This document shows positions 61,067 through 64,000 of a stretch of 64,000 nt of DNA, piece after piece. The notes beneath the pieces were generated by a model. It was not told the origin of the DNA. It ran no database searches and was given only the letters and a program-made list of their open reading frames with translations. This DNA comes from an uncultured Paracoccaceae bacterium (GTDB taxonomy: Bacteria; Pseudomonadota; Alphaproteobacteria; Rhodobacterales; Rhodobacteraceae). The position numbers and the translations under genes are program-made. The stretch covers positions 191,423-255,422 of the forward strand of contig CALSNT010000001.1 in NCBI GenBank assembly GCA_943787785.1, read 5' to 3'. Each line of letters starts with the position of its first letter. Position 1 is the first letter of the stretch.

Positions 61067-62386
61067 ATGGCTCTGGATGCAAAAACCAACTCGCTCGAAG
61101 AATTCTGGATGCCGTTTACGGACAATCGTGGATTCAAATCGGACCCGCGCCTGATCGTCAGCTCGGCTGGCACCTATATGACCGACCACAAGGGCAACCA
61201 AGTCATTGATGGTTCATCCGGGCTGTTCTGTTCGCCAGCTGGGCATTGCCATCCGAAGATCATCGAGGCGGTGCATGTCGCCATGCAGGATGCGACCTTC
61301 GTCTCACCTTTCGGCACCGGACATCCTCTGAGCTTCGCGCTTGCCGAAAAGGTCGCGCGCCTGCACCCAGACAACATCAACCACGTTTTCTTTGTAAATT
61401 CAGGCTCAGAGGCCGTCGACACTGCGATGAAGATCGTCATGGCCTATTGGACGGCGCGGGGTGAGGCACGGCATCGGTTCGTCAGCCGTGAGCGTGCTTA
61501 TCACGGCGTGAACATCGGCGGCGTCAGCCTGTCCGGTCTGGTCAACAACCGCCGCGCCTTTCCGATCACCATGCCGAACATCGTTCACATGCGTCATACG
61601 TTCACCGAAGACGAACTCTTCACGCCCGGCTGCCGCAAGGGCGGTGCCGATCGCGCCGAAGATCTACAACGTGCCATCGACAATTTCGGTGGTGAGACGA
61701 TTGCGGCTGTCTTTGTGGAGCCGGTCGCCGGTTCAACAGGCGTCCTGCCGCCGCCCGACGGCTACCTGCAACGCCTGCGCGAGATTTGTGATGCACACGG
61801 CATTCTGCTTGTGTTCGATGACGTTATTTGCGGCTTCGGGCGGATGGGCGGCAATTTTTCGTCGGATGTATTCGGTGTAACGCCGGATATCGTAACCATG
61901 GCCAAAGCGTTGACCAACGGGTCAATCCCGATGGGCGCGGTTGCGGTCAGCGACGACGTTTATGATACTGTGATCGGCAAGGCCCCGGATGGCGCGATCG
62001 AGCTGTTCCACGGCTACACCTACTCCGGGCACCCGGCGGCCTGTGCGGCTGGCCTGGCGGCGTTGACGATCTACGAGGAAGAGGGGCTTTTCCAGCGCGC
62101 TCGCGATATGGCGCCCTATTTCGCCGACGCGATGCTGAGTTTGCGGGACCATGAGCTGGTCCGCGACATCCGCACAATCGGCATGATGGGCAATGTCGAG
62201 TTGTTCCCGCATCCGAAACCCGGAGCACGCGGGGTGCTGGCCCAGACCAAGCTTTTCTGGAACGGCTGTCACGTCAAATTTACCGGCGACAACGGCATCG
62301 TTGCGCCGATGTTCATCACCGAGAAAGCGCATGTTGACGAGATTATTGGCAAGATCCGCAAAACACTGGATGAGTTGCCCCGCTGA
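61067..62386 (+). CDS. tpa: Taurine--pyruvate aminotransferase (class III, omega-amino acid type)
   Basis: The 439-residue PLP enzyme moves the taurine amino group to pyruvate, giving sulfoacetaldehyde and alanine. N-terminal NSLEEFWMPFTDNRGFK, HVFFVNSGSEAVDTAMKIVMAYW, SRERAYHGVNIGGVSLSG, LLVFDDVICGFGRMG and TMAKALTNGSIPMGAV (Schiff-base Lys) are diagnostic of class III. The protein closely resembles beta-alanine--pyruvate aminotransferases, so the taurine role rests on its place beside tauR and tauAB. ATG 61067 is preferred (AGGGG upstream) over GTG 61058. Confidence 0.9.
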   Translation: MALDAKTNSLEEFWMPFTDNRGFKSDPRLIVSSAGTYMTDHKGNQVIDGSSGLFCSPAGHCHPKIIEAVHVAMQDATFVSPFGTGHPLSFALAEKVARLHPDNINHVFFVNSGSEAVDTAMKIVMAYWTARGEARHRFVSRERAYHGVNIGGVSLSGLVNNRRAFPITMPNIVHMRHTFTEDELFTPGCRKGGADRAEDLQRAIDNFGGETIAAVFVEPVAGSTGVLPPPDGYLQRLREICDAHGILLVFDDVICGFGRMGGNFSSDVFGVTPDIVTMAKALTNGSIPMGAVAVSDDVYDTVIGKAPDGAIELFHGYTYSGHPAACAAGLAALTIYEEEGLFQRARDMAPYFADAMLSLRDHELVRDIRTIGMMGNVELFPHPKPGARGVLAQTKLFWNGCHVKFTGDNGIVAPMFITEKAHVDEIIGKIRKTLDELPR

Positions 62387-62431
62387 TGTGGGCAAACGCC
62401 GCCAAACGACCTGGTTGGGTCTGGTACGAAC

Positions 62432-62460
62432 AGGCAGCCTCCGATGATCGGGGGCTGTCT
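62432..62460 (+). terminator. Stem-loop between tpa and tauA
   Basis: About 14 bp pair between 62432-62445 and 62447-62460 with two G.T wobbles; realistically the loop opens to a few nt around GATGA. It lies 46 nt after the tpa stop and 62 nt before the tauA start, and has no T-run. A possible attenuator or processing site separating tpa from tauAB. A smaller CCCGCG/CGCGGG hairpin follows at 62487-62500. Confidence 0.45.
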
Positions 62461-62521
62461 TACGTCTGGCAGGTTACTGCCAAATCCCCGCGAACGCGGG
62501 ATATGTCACAGGGAGAACGAC

Positions 62522-63520
62522 ATGACATTTAAGACCAAGATCACCGGCGCGATTGCCGGACTGGCCGCACTTGGTGCGGTCTAGGCGAATGCCGCCGGAC
62601 ACGGCGAAATCACCGTAGGCTATTTCCTGGAATGGCCGATGCCGTTTCAGTACGCCAAGGTAAACGGCACCTATGACGAAGCACTGGGCGTCAAGGTCAA
62701 CTGGGTCAGCTTCGACACCGGCACCGCTATGAGTGCGGCGATGGCTTCTGGCGATGTTCAGTTGTCGGTCAGCCAGGGCGTTCCGCCCTTCGTAGTCGCA
62801 GCTTCGGCTGGTCAGGACATCCAGATTCTGGACGTTGCTGTGAGCTATTCGGACAACGACAACTGCGTTGTGAAATCCGAGCTGGAGATCGACAAGATGA
62901 GCGCTGGCGAACTGGCCGGCAAGAAAGTCGCTGTGCCGCTGGGTACCGCTGCTCACTTCGGATTCCTCAGCCAGATGAAGCACTTTGGTGTGGATCTGGC
63001 CAGCCTCGACGTTGTGGACATGGCTCCGGCTGAAGGCGCCGCGGCACTGGCTCAAGGGTCGGTTGATATGGCGTGTGGCTGGGGTGGCGCGCTGCGCCGG
63101 ATGCTGGAAAGCGGCAACATCCTGCTGACCGGTGCTGAAAAAGAAGAGATCGGCATTCTGGTTTACGATGTGACCTCGGGTCCGGCCGACTTCGTTGCTG
63201 AAAACAGCGACTTGGTTGCCAAGTTCCTGAAAGTTACCGCTGACGCGAACGCACAGTGGGCCGGTGGTGACATGGCGATGCTGCCGGTTATCGCCAAGGA
63301 TGCAGGTATGGACGAAGATGGCACCAAAGCCACCATGGCCACCTTCAAGTTCCCGACAATCGACGAACAGCTGTCGGATGCATGGCTGGGCGGAACCTCC
63401 GCTGCTGGCCTGAAGGGCACAGCGGACGTCTTCGTTGGTGCCGGTTCCATGGATAGCGCGTTGGACGACTATTCCAGCCGCATCAACACTGGTCCTTTGC
63501 AAGCCGCACAGGGCATGTAA
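62522..63520 (+). pseudogene. tauA: Taurine ABC transporter substrate-binding protein, amber codon in signal peptide
   Basis: ATG 62522 follows a strong GGGAGA site and reads MTFKTKITGAIAGLAALGAV, a signal peptide, but codon 21 is TAG (62582-62584). The same frame then continues ANAAGHGEITVGYFLEWPMPFQ to 63520 without further stops. The mature part has the TauA fold: VKVNWVSFDTGTAMSAAMASGDVQ, IQILDVAVSYSDNDNC and ACGWGGALRRML. It would bind taurine in the periplasm. An internal ATG (62639) would lose the signal and the first strand. Pseudogene, readthrough, or a single-base sequence error. Confidence 0.85.
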
Positions 63521-63529
63521 GACAAAGCT

Positions 63530-63550
63530 GGGCGGTCCAAGCGACCGCCC
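63530..63550 (+). promoter_or_regulatory. Hairpin between tauA and tauB
   Basis: GGGCGGTC at 63530-63537 pairs exactly with GACCGCCC at 63543-63550 around loop CAAGC, 9 nt after the tauA stop. It is followed by CGACTTTTA, a short T-run. Typical of stem-loops that raise binding-protein mRNA relative to the downstream transporter genes, or a partial terminator. Confidence 0.6.
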
Positions 63551-63584
63551 CGACTTTTACGAGGCTACGGCAAAGGGGACGGCC

Positions 63585-64000
63585 ATGCCCGGACTGAAAA
63601 TCGACGACATTTCCATGCGTTTTGATCTGCCGAATGGCGGACATGTGCAGGCGTTGCAGAACGTCAGCCTCGACATCGCCGAGGGCGAGTTGATGTCTGT
63701 GCTTGGCCCGTCGGGGTGCGGCAAGACGACTTTGCTCAATATAGTCGCAGGGTTCCTCGCCCCGACAGAAGGCAAAATCATTCTAGGCGATCATCAGGTC
63801 ACAGGCCCCAGCGCGGAACGCGGCATGGTGTTTCAGCAAGGCGCATTGTTCGAGTGGATGAGCGTTCGCGAGAATGTCGCATTCGGTCCCCGCATGAAGG
63901 GCACGGCGAAACAGGATGCTGGCAAAGTTGATCACTTGCTGGACGTCGTCGGCCTGCAGGATTTCAAGGAGAAGGCGGTCTATGAACTGTCGGGTGGGAT
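63585..64000 (+). CDS. tauB: Taurine ABC transporter ATP-binding protein, C-terminus beyond window
   Basis: About 138 codons are present. From ATG 63585 (AAAGGGG upstream) the protein reads MPGLKIDDISMRFDLPNGG and carries Walker A GPSGCGKTTLLNIVAG and the Q-loop VFQQGALFEWMSV typical of nitrate/sulfonate/taurine ATPases (SsuB/TauB). The window ends at the signature loop (ELSGG). It energises taurine uptake with TauC, expected just to the right. Confidence 0.92.
   Translation, partial: MPGLKIDDISMRFDLPNGGHVQALQNVSLDIAEGELMSVLGPSGCGKTTLLNIVAGFLAPTEGKIILGDHQVTGPSAERGMVFQQGALFEWMSVRENVAFGPRMKGTAKQDAGKVDHLLDVVGLQDFKEKAVYELSGG

Noticed and set aside
62411-62475. CTGG-containing decamers before tauA as further TauR boxes
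   Set aside because: CTGGTTGGGT, CTGGTACGAA and CTGGCAGGTT match only the first four bases and do not keep the 23-nt period.

Overview
The window looks like chromosomal DNA of a marine Roseobacter-group alphaproteobacterium (Rhodobacterales). The evidence is high GC coding DNA, many 1-4 nt start/stop overlaps, and family content typical of that group: DUF1523, MlaA/MlaC, a taurine cluster regulated by a MocR-type TauR, a cytoplasmic Soe-type sulfite dehydrogenase and a two-domain ALDH16. I see no rRNA, tRNA, CRISPR, insertion sequence or prophage. Both ends cut through genes: a Gfo/Idh/MocA oxidoreductase on the left and tauB on the right.

Layout. 1-11 kb: a sugar-type oxidoreductase divergent from a GntR/FCD regulator with a perfect palindrome between them, then a lipoprotein, a 2Fe-2S ferredoxin, purD, xseA, a cinA-like/GNAT/AhpD-like overlapping operon, sfsA and map. 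11-23 kb: panE, a five-gene minus-strand run from a ferredoxin-reductase-like flavoprotein through rsmD to a HAD phosphatase, a peroxiredoxin, GDPD/RidA, mlaA-mlaC, a class A penicillin-binding protein and glnK-amtB with a clear terminator. 23-37 kb: an aromatic/aspartate aminotransferase, mercaptopyruvate sulfurtransferase, smpB, an ion-channel-like protein, dapA, a lytic transglycosylase, gabD, an alpha/beta hydrolase, a P1 peptidase/cupin pair and a convincing creatinase.

37.8-45.4 kb is the most unusual part: ten co-directional, almost fully overlapping genes. They encode a AAA+ ATPase, a coiled-coil protein, two large soluble proteins with no family I recognise and six small membrane proteins (the last is DUF1523). 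I read this as an undescribed membrane-associated AAA+ machine. A 10-bp palindrome lies upstream, and one member gene has strikingly low GC.

45.5-50 kb: an ALDH16-type tandem aldehyde dehydrogenase, a small orphan gene, deoC and rpe. 50-64 kb: a continuous organosulfonate block. Taurine is imported (tauAB...), transaminated to sulfoacetaldehyde (tpa) and cleaved to acetyl phosphate and sulfite (xsc). Acetyl phosphate goes to acetyl-CoA (pta). Sulfite is exported (tauZ) or oxidised to sulfate (soeABC), and tauR regulates. Two observations stand out here. First, decamers related to CTGGMCYTAT are repeated at exactly 23-nt spacing ahead of both tpa and xsc, as expected of TauR operators. Second, tauA carries an in-frame amber codon inside its signal peptide.
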